Origin: Mycolicibacterium boenickei
GTDB taxonomy: Bacteria > Actinomycetota > Actinomycetes > Mycobacteriales > Mycobacteriaceae
Direction: 5' to 3'
Length of the DNA stretch: 64,000 nt
Assembly: GCF_010731295.1 (NCBI RefSeq)
Contig: NZ_AP022579.1
Location: 2,232,001-2,296,000, forward strand
This document shows positions 25,995 to 35,955 of this stretch, in pieces. The number at the start of each line of letters is the position of its first letter. Position 1 is the first letter of the stretch. The notes below the pieces were generated by a model, which saw nothing but the letters and a program-made list of their open reading frames with translations, was not told the origin of the DNA and did no database searches. Both the position numbers and the translations under genes were made by a program.

Positions 25995-26677
25995 CAGCCG
26001 ACGAACCGTGACAGCCGGGCCGACAGGTGCGGTACCAACCCGCCGTCGGCGTCTACCCGTTCCTCCACGTAGCCCAGGTCGCCGCCTTCGACGATGCCGT
26101 AGAGCCGCTTGGCGCCGCCGACGAGCAATCCGGACTTGCTGCGGGCCAGAGCATCGGTGACCAGCTCCCAGGAGGCCTGGGTGAGGGGCTTGCCGTAGAA
26201 CAGTTCGACGTAGCCGGCCGAGTGGGCCAGCAGCAGTTCGATGGCCTGTGACTCGTCGCGCCCCGCGGGATCCTCGGGATCGGTCACGAATCGCCAGTAA
26301 CCGGTTTCACGCAGGCCCGGAGAGTCGTATTCACCGGTCGCGGTCAACCGCCAGGACCGCGAATCCCAGTTCAGGTAATCGCCGCCGTCGTGGGAGACCA
26401 CGATCTGCTGGCCGAACCGGTAGTCGCCATGGGTGTCGCGACCTTCGCCCTCACCGCGCCAGACGCCGACCAACGGCAAGAGCGCCAACAACGCATCGTT
26501 GAGTTCGACGCCGTCGCGCAGATTGGCGGTATCGGCGGGAACCGGGAGGTCATCGAAGACCGGAATGTTACGGGTGGCCGTGGCCTTGGCCCGTTCGGCG
26601 GCGGCCGCAATGGCTCGGTCGCCTGAGCCCGGCTCCGGGACGGAGGCCTCGGCTGGAATGTCTCGGTCGGAGGTCAC
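25994..26677 (-). CDS. Nitrobindin-like heme/FABP-fold protein (Rv0813c-like)
   Basis: From the GTG at 26677 the protein has 227 residues. A flexible N-terminus precedes a 10-stranded beta barrel with the nitrobindin signature GVWRGEGEG (about residue 70) and a late His in [13 protein letters not shown], the position of the heme ligand. Bacterial nitrobindins bind ferric heme and interact with NO or peroxynitrite. The start overlaps the stop of a 33-codon membrane ORF by 4 bases, and the stop is coupled to a lipoprotein gene. A longer in-frame start would run through the upstream small ORF. Confidence 0.88.
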   Translation of the reverse strand: MTSDRDIPAEASVPEPGSGDRAIAAAAERAKATATRNIPVFDDLPVPADTANLRDGVELNDALLALLPLVGVWRGEGEGRDTHGDYRFGQQIVVSHDGGDYLNWDSRSWRLTATGEYDSPGLRETGYWRFVTDPEDPAGRDESQAIELLLAHSAGYVELFYGKPLTQASWELVTDALARSKSGLLVGGAKRLYGIVEGGDLGYVEERVDADGGLVPHLSARLSRFVG

Positions 26678-26772
26678 GACTCGTCGGTGACGAGGCGGTA
26701 CAGCGCGTACAACGCGAACCACGTGATGACCACGACGGCCGCGACGAGCATTATCTCGAAGAAGAGCACCAC
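26674..26772 (-). CDS. Short single-helix membrane protein upstream of nitrobindin
   Basis: A 33-codon frame opens at paired GTG codons (26772 or 26769) and ends in a TGA overlapping the nitrobindin GTG as GTGA. The product is one hydrophobic helix ([20 protein letters not shown]) followed by a short polar tail, a credible small membrane protein. The ribosome site is weak (AAGGA lies too far upstream). The 4-base overlap and hydrophobic composition are the main support. I know no characterised family. Confidence 0.55.
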   Translation of the reverse strand: MVLFFEIMLVAAVVVITWFALYALYRLVTDES

Positions 26773-26836
26773 GGGAGTGAGTCTAGTTCCTTGTCGAAGG
26801 TGTCGGCGCCCCGGGTCGGGACGCCCCTATACACGC

Positions 26837-26893
26837 CGAACGTGGGCTTGTGTGCGAGATACGTGCGAATCCTCGTACACAAGCCCACGTTCG
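26837..26893. terminator. 17-bp perfect inverted repeat downstream of the sulfur operon
   Basis: CGAACGTGGGCTTGTGT at 26837-26853 is exactly complemented at 26877-26893 around a 23-nt centre. It lies just beyond the DUF1416 stop (26905) on the minus strand, before the nitrobindin operon, so it likely ends the sulfur operon transcript. It is the strongest of the three related elements in the window. Confidence 0.65.
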
Positions 26894-26904
26894 AGCTGAC
26901 GGTC

Positions 26905-27207
26905 CTAGGCGACCTTGACGTCGACCTCGTGGATGCCCGCACCGGTCGGGGCCACGCTGGCGTCGCCGTTGCCCGCGGGGGACAGGGCGCGCAGCGTCCA
27001 GGTGCCCGGGGCGGCGAAGAACCGGAAATCACCGGTTGCCGACGCCACGACCTCAGCGGTGAACTCATCGCTGGAGTCCAGCAGGCGCACGAAGGCGCCG
27101 CCGACAGCCTGGCCGGAGCCGTCAACCACACGACCGGTGATGACGGTTTCCTTCTCCAGGTCGACGCCGGCCGGCAACGTCAGTCCTTGCTTGGGTGCAG
27201 AGCACAT
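26905..27207 (-). CDS. DUF1416 protein (SseC-like)
   Basis: The 100-residue protein begins CSAPKQGLTLPAGVDLEKE and has a carboxypeptidase-regulatory-like beta-sandwich (VITGRVVDGSGQAVGGAFVRLLD), as in the DUF1416/SseC family. It starts one base after the cysA2 stop and is always found behind this rhodanese in mycobacteria (Rv0814c type). A role in sulfur metabolism is inferred only from this linkage. Confidence 0.88.
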   Translation of the reverse strand: MCSAPKQGLTLPAGVDLEKETVITGRVVDGSGQAVGGAFVRLLDSSDEFTAEVVASATGDFRFFAAPGTWTLRALSPAGNGDASVAPTGAGIHEVDVKVA

Positions 27208-27208
27208 A

Positions 27209-28045
27209 TCAACTTCCCAACTCGATCGGGGCGCCCACCAGGGAGCCGTATTCCGTCCAACTGCCGTCGTAGTTCTTGACGTTCTGGTGTCCCAGCAGCT
27301 CCTGCAGCACGAACCAGGTGTGCGACGAACGCTCACCGATCCGGCAGTAGGCGATGGTTTCCTTCTCGCCGTCCAGGCCGGCCGCGGCATACAGCTTGGC
27401 CAGATCCTCGTCGGACTTGAAGGTGCCGTCCTCGTTGGCTGCCTTGCTCCACGGAACGTTGATGGCGCCGGGGATATGCCCCGGCCGCTGGCTCTGCTCC
27501 TGCGGCAGGTGCGCAGGAGCCAGGATCTTGCCGGAGAACTCGTCAGGCGAACGCACGTCGACCAGGTTCTTCGTGCCGATCGCCGCGATGACCTCGTCGC
27601 GGTAGGCCCGGATGTTGTTGTCCAAGGGCTGCGCGGTGTAGGAGGTGGCCGGGCGGCTGACGGCGTCCTTGACCAGCGGGCGGGCGTCGAGCTCCCAGCG
27701 CTTGCGGCCGCCGTCGAGCAGCTTGACGTCGGCGTGGCCGTACAGCTTGAAGTACCAGTAGGCGTATGCCGCGAACCAGTTGTTGTTGCCGCCGTACAGG
27801 ATCACCGTGTCGTCGTTGCTGATGCCCTTGTCGCTCAACAGCTTCGAGAATTGCTGCTGGTCGACGAAGTCACGCTTGACGGCGTCCTGCAGATCGTCTT
27901 TCCAGTCCAGTTTGACGGCGCCGGGGATGTGACCCTCGTCGTCGTAGGCGCTGGTGTTCTCGTCGACCTCGACGAACACCACGCCAGGGGTATCGAGGTT
28001 GTTCCCGGCCCATTCGGTCGAGACCAGGACGTCGGAACGTGCCAT
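27209..28045 (-). CDS. cysA2: Thiosulfate sulfurtransferase (two-domain rhodanese)
   Basis: The 278-residue protein has an inactive N-terminal and an active C-terminal rhodanese domain with the catalytic loop CRIGERSSH (Cys about residue 233). It transfers sulfane sulfur from thiosulfate to thiols or cyanide. Order on the minus strand is DUF4395, cysA2, DUF1416, behind a polycysteine leader, so expression probably responds to cysteine supply. A good ribosome site (GAAAGGAATTC on the coding strand) precedes the ATG at 28045. Confidence 0.93.
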   Translation of the reverse strand: MARSDVLVSTEWAGNNLDTPGVVFVEVDENTSAYDDEGHIPGAVKLDWKDDLQDAVKRDFVDQQQFSKLLSDKGISNDDTVILYGGNNNWFAAYAYWYFKLYGHADVKLLDGGRKRWELDARPLVKDAVSRPATSYTAQPLDNNIRAYRDEVIAAIGTKNLVDVRSPDEFSGKILAPAHLPQEQSQRPGHIPGAINVPWSKAANEDGTFKSDEDLAKLYAAAGLDGEKETIAYCRIGERSSHTWFVLQELLGHQNVKNYDGSWTEYGSLVGAPIELGS

Positions 28046-28092
28046 GTACGAATTCCTTTCGGTTGCTTCAGATTTGAGTGGTCAGGCGGGTG

Positions 28093-28575
28093 TCATGCGG
28101 GACTGGGGGTGCGGCGGAACCGCGCCACCAGCGGGTAGATCTGGCAACCCAGGCAGATGCCGAAGGCGGCGTTGAGAAAGGCTGCCACCAACGCGAAAGC
28201 GGTGGCGGTCAGGCCGAGGGCGGTGATACCGAAGGCGAACCCCGCGGTACCCACGACCGCGAACACGAAGCCGACCAACTGGGCGAACTTCAGCGGTGGC
28301 ACCGGCTCACGCTCGGTGACCGGTGCCAGGCGCGGCGCCACGAAAGTGGCGAACAGCCGGCCGTACGGGTGCCGCCGCGGACCGCCGACCGCACCGATGG
28401 CGAACACCACGGCCTGGGCACCCAGCAGCACCGCGGCCGCGAGCTCACTCACCCCGGCGACCAGCAGGGTGACGATCAGTACCGCGGTGGTGACCCAGGC
28501 GGCGAACCGCGGCCCCCGCACGTCGACCTGGGCAGGCCGGCCGTCAGCGATGGGCTGGGTTGATGTCGATGACAT
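28093..28575 (-). CDS. DUF4395 membrane protein
   Basis: The 160-residue protein has four membrane helices and the conserved C-x-x-C in FGICLGCQIYPLVAR near residue 140. DUF4395 proteins are often linked to rhodaneses or thioredoxins, and the CxxC may carry sulfane sulfur or move sulfur compounds across the membrane. It is the first structural gene after the polycysteine leader, and the ATG at 28575 follows a GGAGTTCG site. Confidence 0.85.
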   Translation of the reverse strand: MSSTSTQPIADGRPAQVDVRGPRFAAWVTTAVLIVTLLVAGVSELAAAVLLGAQAVVFAIGAVGGPRRHPYGRLFATFVAPRLAPVTEREPVPPLKFAQLVGFVFAVVGTAGFAFGITALGLTATAFALVAAFLNAAFGICLGCQIYPLVARFRRTPSPA

Positions 28576-28636
28576 GAGAACGAACTCCTGTTGTTGTAGA
28601 AGGTCTGATGGTGTGCAGGCCCAGGCACGAGGCCTG

Positions 28637-28657
28637 AGCGGGCGCGCGAAAGCGCGC
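28637..28657 (-). promoter_or_regulatory. Hairpin between polycysteine leader and DUF4395 gene
   Basis: GCGCGC-gaaa-GCGCGC (28642-28657) forms a tight 6-bp hairpin just downstream of the leader-peptide stop. A weaker CAGGC/GCCTG hairpin follows at about 28622-28636. They lie where an attenuator or ribosome-site-masking structure would be expected. The exact switching pairs were not computed. Confidence 0.4.
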
Positions 28658-28665
28658 GGCTGCCC

Positions 28666-28755
28666 TCAACAGCAACAACAACAGCAGCAACCCGCGACGC
28701 GGCACAGATCGACTGCGCGGCGCTTGGTGAGCACAAGCTCAAGGCGGGCTGACAC
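28666..28755 (-). CDS. Leaderless polycysteine leader peptide (Ms5788A-like)
   Basis: A 29-residue frame starts at the GTG at 28755 and reads MSARLELVLTKRRAVDL, then CRVAG and seven consecutive Cys codons directly before TGA. Polycysteine-encoding leaderless ORFs are known in mycobacteria as cysteine-responsive attenuators, and the known M. smegmatis example precedes this same operon. When cysteinyl-tRNA is scarce, stalling should raise expression of DUF4395-cysA2-DUF1416. The GTG lies 7 nt after a TANNNT box, as expected for a leaderless transcript. An internal GTG at 28734 is an alternative start. Confidence 0.85.
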   Translation of the reverse strand: MSARLELVLTKRRAVDLCRVAGCCCCCCC

Positions 28756-28762
28756 GAGCGAC

Positions 28763-28768
28763 AGCTTA
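28763..28768 (-). promoter_or_regulatory. -10 box of the leaderless polycysteine transcript
   Basis: TAAGCT on the minus strand fits the mycobacterial TANNNT consensus. Seven bases separate it from the leader GTG, so transcription would begin at or next to that codon. No convincing -35 box is visible. Confidence 0.6.
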
Positions 28769-28784
28769 CCCAATAACCGCGGGG

Positions 28785-29207
28785 TCAGGCCAACAGTGGT
28801 TCCAGCGCCGAGCGCAGGTCAGCGGCCTTGGGAACGCCGCTGGTGCGGTACCGGGGCCGCCCGTCACGGTCGAAGATGATGGTGGTGGGCAGCGACAGGA
28901 CCGAAAGCCGCCTGGCGGCTTCGGGATTGGCGTCCATGTCGATTTCCACGTGGGCGACTTCGGGTAGCTGGGCACAGACCTGGTCGACGACGCGTCGTAC
29001 CCCGGCGCACGGGCCGCACCATTCGGCCGAGAAATGCAGCACGGTCGGACCCGTGTGCGAGAGCCCGAGATCGCTCGTGTCGACGTCGGCGGCCTCTTCA
29101 CCCGCCCTGATCATGCCGGCGCGCAGCGTGATCAGGCGGCCGATCACGTAGGCCACCCCGAGTGCGGCGATCAGCACCACGACCACCAGCACCATCGAAG
29201 AGCTCAT
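28785..29207 (-). CDS. thiX: Membrane-anchored thioredoxin-like protein ThiX
   Basis: The 140-residue protein has one N-terminal membrane helix (MVLVVVVLIAALGVAYVIG) and a thioredoxin domain with the active site EWCGPC (about residue 64) and the cis-Pro in LSLPTTIIFDRDG. The topology suggests a thiol-disulfide role at the membrane. Its ATG overlaps the lmeA stop by 4 bases. It lies directly upstream of the polycysteine-controlled sulfur operon but has a separate promoter region. Confidence 0.88.
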   Translation of the reverse strand: MSSSMVLVVVVLIAALGVAYVIGRLITLRAGMIRAGEEAADVDTSDLGLSHTGPTVLHFSAEWCGPCAGVRRVVDQVCAQLPEVAHVEIDMDANPEAARRLSVLSLPTTIIFDRDGRPRYRTSGVPKAADLRSALEPLLA

Positions 29208-30019
29208 GATTGTCTGAACCCCGCCAGGTCGATGGTTACTCCCGAGGCGATCCCCTCGATGATCACATCGGAGCCCCGGGCACCCGCAGTGGTCGGGGCG
29301 ATCCCGAACGGCAGCTTCTGACCGCTGATCTTGTGGCTGAACTCCGACAGGACCGCCGCGGTCTTGTCCTCGGGAACGGGCTCGTCGGCGGTACCCGGGC
29401 CGGTCAGGATCCCGGTCGCGGTCAGCACCAGGGTGGTGTCGTCGCCGTCGGCGAAGGACAGGTCGACCGAGACGCTGACCCGCTTGTCCAGCCCCGATTT
29501 CTTGGGGGTCCCGGTGAACACCAGCCCCTGACTGCTGGAGATGCCGGACTCGGTGGTGCCCCCGGTGGCGTCGTTGGTTTCCCGCGAGGGGGCCTCGACC
29601 AGCAGGTCGTCGATGCCCATGAACCTGCCGATGTGGGTGGAGTCGATGATGATGCGGCTCTCGGTCTTCCTGACCGGCAGTTTCGCGTCCGGTGGGATCA
29701 GCCACGACGAGTCGGTGATGTCGATGCCGTGCAGGGTGGCCTCCAGCGAGGCCTTGCCCACCACGGGATGGTCGACGCCCGCGGCCCGGATCTCGATCTC
29801 CCGGTAGCGATCGTTGCGGACCTGGGTCAGGAACGGAAAGCCGAGGATGGCCACCCAGGGGTCCCAGTTCAGCCCGGCCGCGGTGCGGATGTTGCGGGCG
29901 AGGCGGTACTCGGCATAGATCGCCGAACCGAAATCGGTGCCGACAACCCCGACGACGAGCGCGGTCAGGGTAGCGGCGAGCCCGATCAGCAGTTTGCGCA
30001 CCGGCACATTGTCGCCCAC
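29204..30019 (-). CDS. lmeA: LmeA-family phospholipid-binding protein (DUF2993)
   Basis: The 271-residue protein has an N-terminal membrane/signal helix (LLIGLAATLTALVVGVVG) and a DUF2993 domain with NWDPWVAILGFPFLTQVRND near residue 55. M. tuberculosis LmeA (Rv0817c) binds phospholipids in the periplasm and supports lipomannan elongation. It is divergent from glnR. The GTG at 30019 is used; a second in-frame GTG five codons later is possible. Confidence 0.87.
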   Translation of the reverse strand: MGDNVPVRKLLIGLAATLTALVVGVVGTDFGSAIYAEYRLARNIRTAAGLNWDPWVAILGFPFLTQVRNDRYREIEIRAAGVDHPVVGKASLEATLHGIDITDSSWLIPPDAKLPVRKTESRIIIDSTHIGRFMGIDDLLVEAPSRETNDATGGTTESGISSSQGLVFTGTPKKSGLDKRVSVSVDLSFADGDDTTLVLTATGILTGPGTADEPVPEDKTAAVLSEFSHKISGQKLPFGIAPTTAGARGSDVIIEGIASGVTIDLAGFRQS

Positions 30020-30182
30020 AGCCGCCGGATCGAAGCGCTCGGCGCGGCTAATCAGCAGGTGAGGCGTTATCGTTAGTTCACTAAAGGCCGGTAACGGCTA
30101 CATGTCAGTCATGAATCCGACCGTGTGGACATCGGGGTCCGGGCGATCGTGGGAAGTGATTGCCGGCGCGCCGGAGGACCTG

Positions 30183-31855
<1,673 letters not shown>

Positions 31856-31866
31856 CCCGTTTAGCT

Positions 31867-31900
31867 GTGAACACGCTGAACCTATTCACTGCCGATTCAC
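31867..31900 (+). promoter_or_regulatory. Candidate Pho box (RegX3-type direct repeats) upstream of pstS
   Basis: ATTCAC occurs at 31884 and again at 31895, an 11-bp period typical of PhoB/RegX3-class regulators. Just upstream GTGAAC (31867) and CTGAAC (31876) provide related half-sites in the other orientation. The site is about 80 bp before pstS, where SenX3-RegX3 control would be expected under phosphate starvation. A possible -10 (TAATAC, 31930) lies downstream. Confidence 0.45.
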
Positions 31901-31976
31901 CTGCTGTCCGCGAGCCGTCCACTGGGGCCTAATACGTTGCCGGAGAGTTTGAAGCCGTCAACGGAAAGTAGGACAA

Positions 31977-33104
31977 GTGAAGCTCTTCAGCATTGGCAAG
32001 CCGTTCGGTGTCGCGCTGTCCGCGACGGCGATTGCGGCACTCACGCTGACCGCGTGTGGCAGCGACAACAACGCCGGCAGCACCAGCTCCCCGGCCGCGG
32101 GCGGCAACTCGTCCGCGTCCGCCGAGTGCGCGGGCAAGAACGCGGTGACGGCCGAGGGTTCGACGGCGCAGCAGAATGCCATTGCCGAGTTCAACAAGGT
32201 CTGGGGCCAGGTCTGCTCCGGCAAGAACCTCTCCTACAACCCGACCGGTTCGGGCGCGGGTGTCGACCAGTTCATCGCCAAGCAGGTCGACTTCGCCGGT
32301 TCCGACTCGGCGCTCAAGGACGACCAGGTCAAGAAGGCCGCCGACCGCTGCGGCGGCAACGAGGCCTGGAACCTGCCGCTGGTGTTCGGCCCCGTCGCAC
32401 TGGCTTACAACGTCGAGGGCGTCGACAAGCTCGTGGTGAACCCCGACGTGCTCGCCAAGATCTTCCAGGGCGAGATCAAGAAGTGGAACGATCCGGCGAT
32501 CGCAGCGCTCAACGCCGGCGCCACCCTGCCTGACCTGGACATCAAGCCGATCTACCGGTCGGATTCCTCGGGCACCACCGACAACTTCCAGAAGTACCTC
32601 GCCGCGGCCGCACCGCAGACCTGGACCAAGGGTGCGGGCAAGGAGTTCCAGGGCGGCGCCGGTGAGGGCGCGCAGAAGTCCTCCGGTGTCGTGCAGGCCG
32701 TCCAGGCCACCCCGGGCTCGATCGGCTACGTCGAGAAGAGCCCGGCCGCCGCGGCCGGTCTGCCCTACGCCCAGATCGACAGCGGTGCCGGCGCGGTCGC
32801 GCTGGACGACCAGTCGACCACCAAGGCCGTCGGCGCCGCCAAGTTCAAGGGCGACGGCAAGGACTTGATCATCGACCTGAACGCGCTGTACGCCTCGAAG
32901 GAGGCCGGCGTCTACCCGCTGGTGCTGGCCACCTACGAGATTGTTTGCTCCAAGGGTTACGACGCCGACACCGCGGCGGCCGTCAAGTCCTTCCTGACCG
33001 TGGCCGCCAACGAGGGCCAGGCCAGCCTGTCGCAGGCCGGATACATCGCGCTCCCCGACGAGTTCAAGCAGCGCCTGCTGACCTCCGTCGAGGCCATCGC
33101 TTAG
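31977..33104 (+). CDS. pstS: Phosphate ABC transporter substrate-binding lipoprotein PstS
   Basis: The 375-residue precursor has a signal peptide and lipobox LTACG (Cys about residue 27). The mature part shows phosphate-site loops: AEGSTAQQNAIAEF, NPTGSGAGVDQF and DSSGTTDNFQKYL. It delivers phosphate to PstCA in the membrane. It is the first gene of pstSCAB, starting with GTG after a GGACAA site and a possible Pho box. Confidence 0.96.
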   Translation: MKLFSIGKPFGVALSATAIAALTLTACGSDNNAGSTSSPAAGGNSSASAECAGKNAVTAEGSTAQQNAIAEFNKVWGQVCSGKNLSYNPTGSGAGVDQFIAKQVDFAGSDSALKDDQVKKAADRCGGNEAWNLPLVFGPVALAYNVEGVDKLVVNPDVLAKIFQGEIKKWNDPAIAALNAGATLPDLDIKPIYRSDSSGTTDNFQKYLAAAAPQTWTKGAGKEFQGGAGEGAQKSSGVVQAVQATPGSIGYVEKSPAAAAGLPYAQIDSGAGAVALDDQSTTKAVGAAKFKGDGKDLIIDLNALYASKEAGVYPLVLATYEIVCSKGYDADTAAAVKSFLTVAANEGQASLSQAGYIALPDEFKQRLLTSVEAIA

Positions 33105-33158
33105 TAGCCCGGCTGGCGTTAGAGGACGGATCTGGGCGAGGATGGGTTTTCCGACCAT

Positions 33159-34211
33159 ATGACCAACAGGGGCCCTGACGGGACAACAGTGACAACGCCG
33201 AATCCAGCTGATTCGGGGTCGGGGGAGACGCTCGCGTCCCCTCACCCCGAACCGGCACCCATCTCCACCGATCCGTCCAAGGGAGCCAAGGTTCGCCTCG
33301 GCGACCGGATTTTCCGCTGGCTCGCAGAGGGTTCGGGCATCCTCATCGTCGCGCTCATCGCGGCGATCGGGGTGTTCCTGCTCTGGCGGGCGATTCCCGC
33401 GCTGACCCGCAACGAGGAGAACTTCTTCCTCTACGGCGGCAACTGGATCACCACCGACACCTCGGCGATGCACTTCGGCATCTTCGAGCTGCTGCAGGTG
33501 ACCGTGTTCGTCTCGGTGTTCGCGCTGCTGCTGGCGATGCCGGTGGCGCTGGGTATCGCGATCTACCTGACCCAGTACTCATCGCGGCGGTTGGCCGGTC
33601 CGCTGGCCTATCTGGTGGACCTGCTGGCCGCTGTGCCGTCGATCGTCTACGGCGTGTGGGGCCTGTATGTGCTCGCGCCGGCCATCAAACCCTTTGCGGT
33701 GTGGCTCAATACGCACTTGGACTGGTTGTTCCTGTTCAAGACCGGCAACGCGTCGGTGGCCGGCGGCGGCACGATCTTCACCGCGGGCATCGTGTTGGCG
33801 GTGATGATCCTGCCGATCATCACCGCGGTGACCCGCGAGGTCTTCACCCAGACTCCGCGCGGCCAGATCGAGGCCGCACTCGCGCTCGGCGCCACCCGCT
33901 GGGAAGTGGTGCGCACGACGGTGCTGCCCTTCGGACTGTCCGGATATATCAGCGGCGCCATGCTCGGCCTGGGGCGCGCGCTCGGCGAGACCATCGCACT
34001 GCTGATCATCCTGCGTGGCACCCAGACCGCGTTCAGTTGGACGCTGTTCGACGGCGGCTACACCTTCGCCAGCAAGATCGCGGCCACCGCAAGCGAATTC
34101 AACGACCAGTACAAGGCGGGCGCCTACATTGCCGCCGGCCTGGTGCTGTTCATCCTCACCTTCGTGGTGAACTCGCTGGCGCGCGCCGCGGTCGCCGGAA
34201 AGGGACGCTGA
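33159..34211 (+). CDS. pstC: Phosphate ABC transporter permease PstC
   Basis: The 350-residue permease has about six membrane helices and the BPD_transp_1 EAA loop EAALALGATRWEVVRTTVLP near residue 245. A polar 55-residue N-terminus precedes the first helix; the start at 33159 is not supported by a strong ribosome site, and a GTG at 33189 is possible. It pairs with PstA to form the channel. Confidence 0.94.
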   Translation: MTNRGPDGTTVTTPNPADSGSGETLASPHPEPAPISTDPSKGAKVRLGDRIFRWLAEGSGILIVALIAAIGVFLLWRAIPALTRNEENFFLYGGNWITTDTSAMHFGIFELLQVTVFVSVFALLLAMPVALGIAIYLTQYSSRRLAGPLAYLVDLLAAVPSIVYGVWGLYVLAPAIKPFAVWLNTHLDWLFLFKTGNASVAGGGTIFTAGIVLAVMILPIITAVTREVFTQTPRGQIEAALALGATRWEVVRTTVLPFGLSGYISGAMLGLGRALGETIALLIILRGTQTAFSWTLFDGGYTFASKIAATASEFNDQYKAGAYIAAGLVLFILTFVVNSLARAAVAGKGR

Positions 34212-34242
34212 TGAGCGCTTGCGCGAAGAGGAGACAACACAG

Positions 34243-35157
34243 ATGACCTCCACGCTCGAGCGGCCGGTCAAGGCGCCCGCGTTCCAGGGCGTGAGCCTGC
34301 GCCGCAAGCTGACCAACCACTTCGCCACGGTGCTGGTGACCCTGTCGTTGCTGGTCGCCCTGATCCCGCTGGTGTGGGTGCTGTATTCGGTGATCGTCCG
34401 GGGATGGGCCGCATTGAGCTCACCCACGTGGTTCACCAACTCCCAGGCGGGCATGACGACGTTCACCGCAGGCGGCGGTGCCTACCACGCGATCATCGGC
34501 ACCCTGCTGCAAGGCCTGGTGTGCTCGCTGATCTCGATTCCGATCGGCGTCATGGTGGGTGTGTACCTGGTCGAGTACGGCGGCGGAACGCGGCTGGGCA
34601 AGATCACCACCTTCATGGTGGACATCCTCACCGGCGTGCCCTCGATCGTCGCCGCGCTGTTCATCTACGCACTGTGGGTGGCCACGCTCGGGTTCGGCCG
34701 GTCCGGGTTCGCGGTGTCACTCGCGTTGGTGCTGTTGATGATCCCGGTGATCGTGCGCGCCACGGAGGAGATGCTGCGCATCGTCCCGATGGACTTGCGG
34801 GAGGCGAGTTACGCACTGGGCGTGCCCAAATGGAAGACCATCGTGCGCATCGTGATCCCGACGGCGCTGTCGGGCATCGTCACCGGCATCATGCTCGCGC
34901 TGGCCCGCGTGATGGGTGAGACCGCACCGCTGCTGATCCTTGTCGGCTACGCGCAGGCCATGAACTTCGACATGTTCGGCGGCTTCATGGGATCACTGCC
35001 GGGCATGATGTACGACCAGATCTCGGCGGGTGCAGGCGCCAATCCGGTGCCCACCGACCGGCTCTGGGGTGCGGCCCTGACGCTGATCCTGCTGGTCGCC
35101 CTGCTCAACGTCGGAGCACGCGCGGTCGCCAAATTCTTTTCCCCCAAGAAGGTGTAG
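34243..35157 (+). CDS. pstA: Phosphate ABC transporter permease PstA
   Basis: From the ATG at 34243, with GAGGAGA about 9 bases upstream, the protein has 304 residues. It has six helices and the EAA motif REASYALGVPKWKTIVRIVI near residue 185. It is the second permease subunit and partner of PstC, 31 bp downstream of pstC. Confidence 0.95.
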   Translation: MTSTLERPVKAPAFQGVSLRRKLTNHFATVLVTLSLLVALIPLVWVLYSVIVRGWAALSSPTWFTNSQAGMTTFTAGGGAYHAIIGTLLQGLVCSLISIPIGVMVGVYLVEYGGGTRLGKITTFMVDILTGVPSIVAALFIYALWVATLGFGRSGFAVSLALVLLMIPVIVRATEEMLRIVPMDLREASYALGVPKWKTIVRIVIPTALSGIVTGIMLALARVMGETAPLLILVGYAQAMNFDMFGGFMGSLPGMMYDQISAGAGANPVPTDRLWGAALTLILLVALLNVGARAVAKFFSPKKV

Positions 35158-35166
35158 GAGCTATCC

Positions 35167-35943
35167 ATGGCCAAGCGGCTGGACCTCAAGGACGTCAACA
35201 TCTACTACGGCGCGTTCCACGCCGTCTCCGAGGTTTCGCTGTCGGTGCAGCCGCGCAGCGTGATGGCCTTCATCGGCCCGTCGGGCTGCGGTAAGTCGAC
35301 CGTGCTGCGCACGCTGAACCGCATGCACGAGGTGATCCCCGGTGCGCGGGTCGAGGGTTCGGTGCTGCTCGACGGTGAGGACATCTACGGCGCCGGGGTG
35401 GACCCGGTGGGCGTGCGCAAGACCATCGGCATGGTGTTCCAGCGCCCGAACCCGTTCCCCACCATGTCGATTCGTGACAACGTGGTGGCGGGCCTGAAGT
35501 TGCAGGGCGTCCGCAACAAGAAGACCCTCGACGAGGTGGCCGAGCGTTCGCTGCGCGGCGCCAACCTGTGGAACGAGGTCAAGGATCGTCTGGACAAGCC
35601 CGGCGGCGGTCTGTCGGGTGGTCAGCAGCAGCGGTTGTGTATCGCCCGTGCCATCGCGGTGCAGCCGGACGTGCTGTTGATGGATGAGCCCTGCTCGGCG
35701 CTCGACCCGATCTCGACGCTGGCAATCGAGGATCTGATCTCCACGCTCAAGCAGGATTTCACGATCGTCATCGTCACCCACAACATGCAGCAGGCCGCCC
35801 GGGTGAGCGATCAGACCGCGTTCTTCAATCTCGAGGCCACCGGCAAGCCCGGCAAGCTGATCGAGATCGACGACACCGAGAAGATCTTCTCCAACCCCAC
35901 CCAGAAGGCGACCGAGGACTACATCTCGGGTCGCTTCGGCTGA
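35167..35943 (+). CDS. pstB: Phosphate ABC transporter ATPase PstB (PhoT)
   Basis: The 258-residue ATPase has Walker [10 protein letters not shown] (about residue 37), the signature [14 protein letters not shown] (about residue 150), Walker [14 protein letters not shown] and the switch His in [12 protein letters not shown]. It powers PstSCA. It is the last gene of the pst operon; M. tuberculosis calls the equivalent phoT. Confidence 0.97.
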   Translation: MAKRLDLKDVNIYYGAFHAVSEVSLSVQPRSVMAFIGPSGCGKSTVLRTLNRMHEVIPGARVEGSVLLDGEDIYGAGVDPVGVRKTIGMVFQRPNPFPTMSIRDNVVAGLKLQGVRNKKTLDEVAERSLRGANLWNEVKDRLDKPGGGLSGGQQQRLCIARAIAVQPDVLLMDEPCSALDPISTLAIEDLISTLKQDFTIVIVTHNMQQAARVSDQTAFFNLEATGKPGKLIEIDDTEKIFSNPTQKATEDYISGRFG

Positions 35944-35955
35944 GGTCTCCTGGGC

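Noticed and set aside
30102..30182. Longer GlnR start at an ATG
   Set aside because: It adds 27 residues before the first receiver strand and has a poor ribosome site; the TTG with GGAGGA fits known GlnR starts better, though the choice is not certain.
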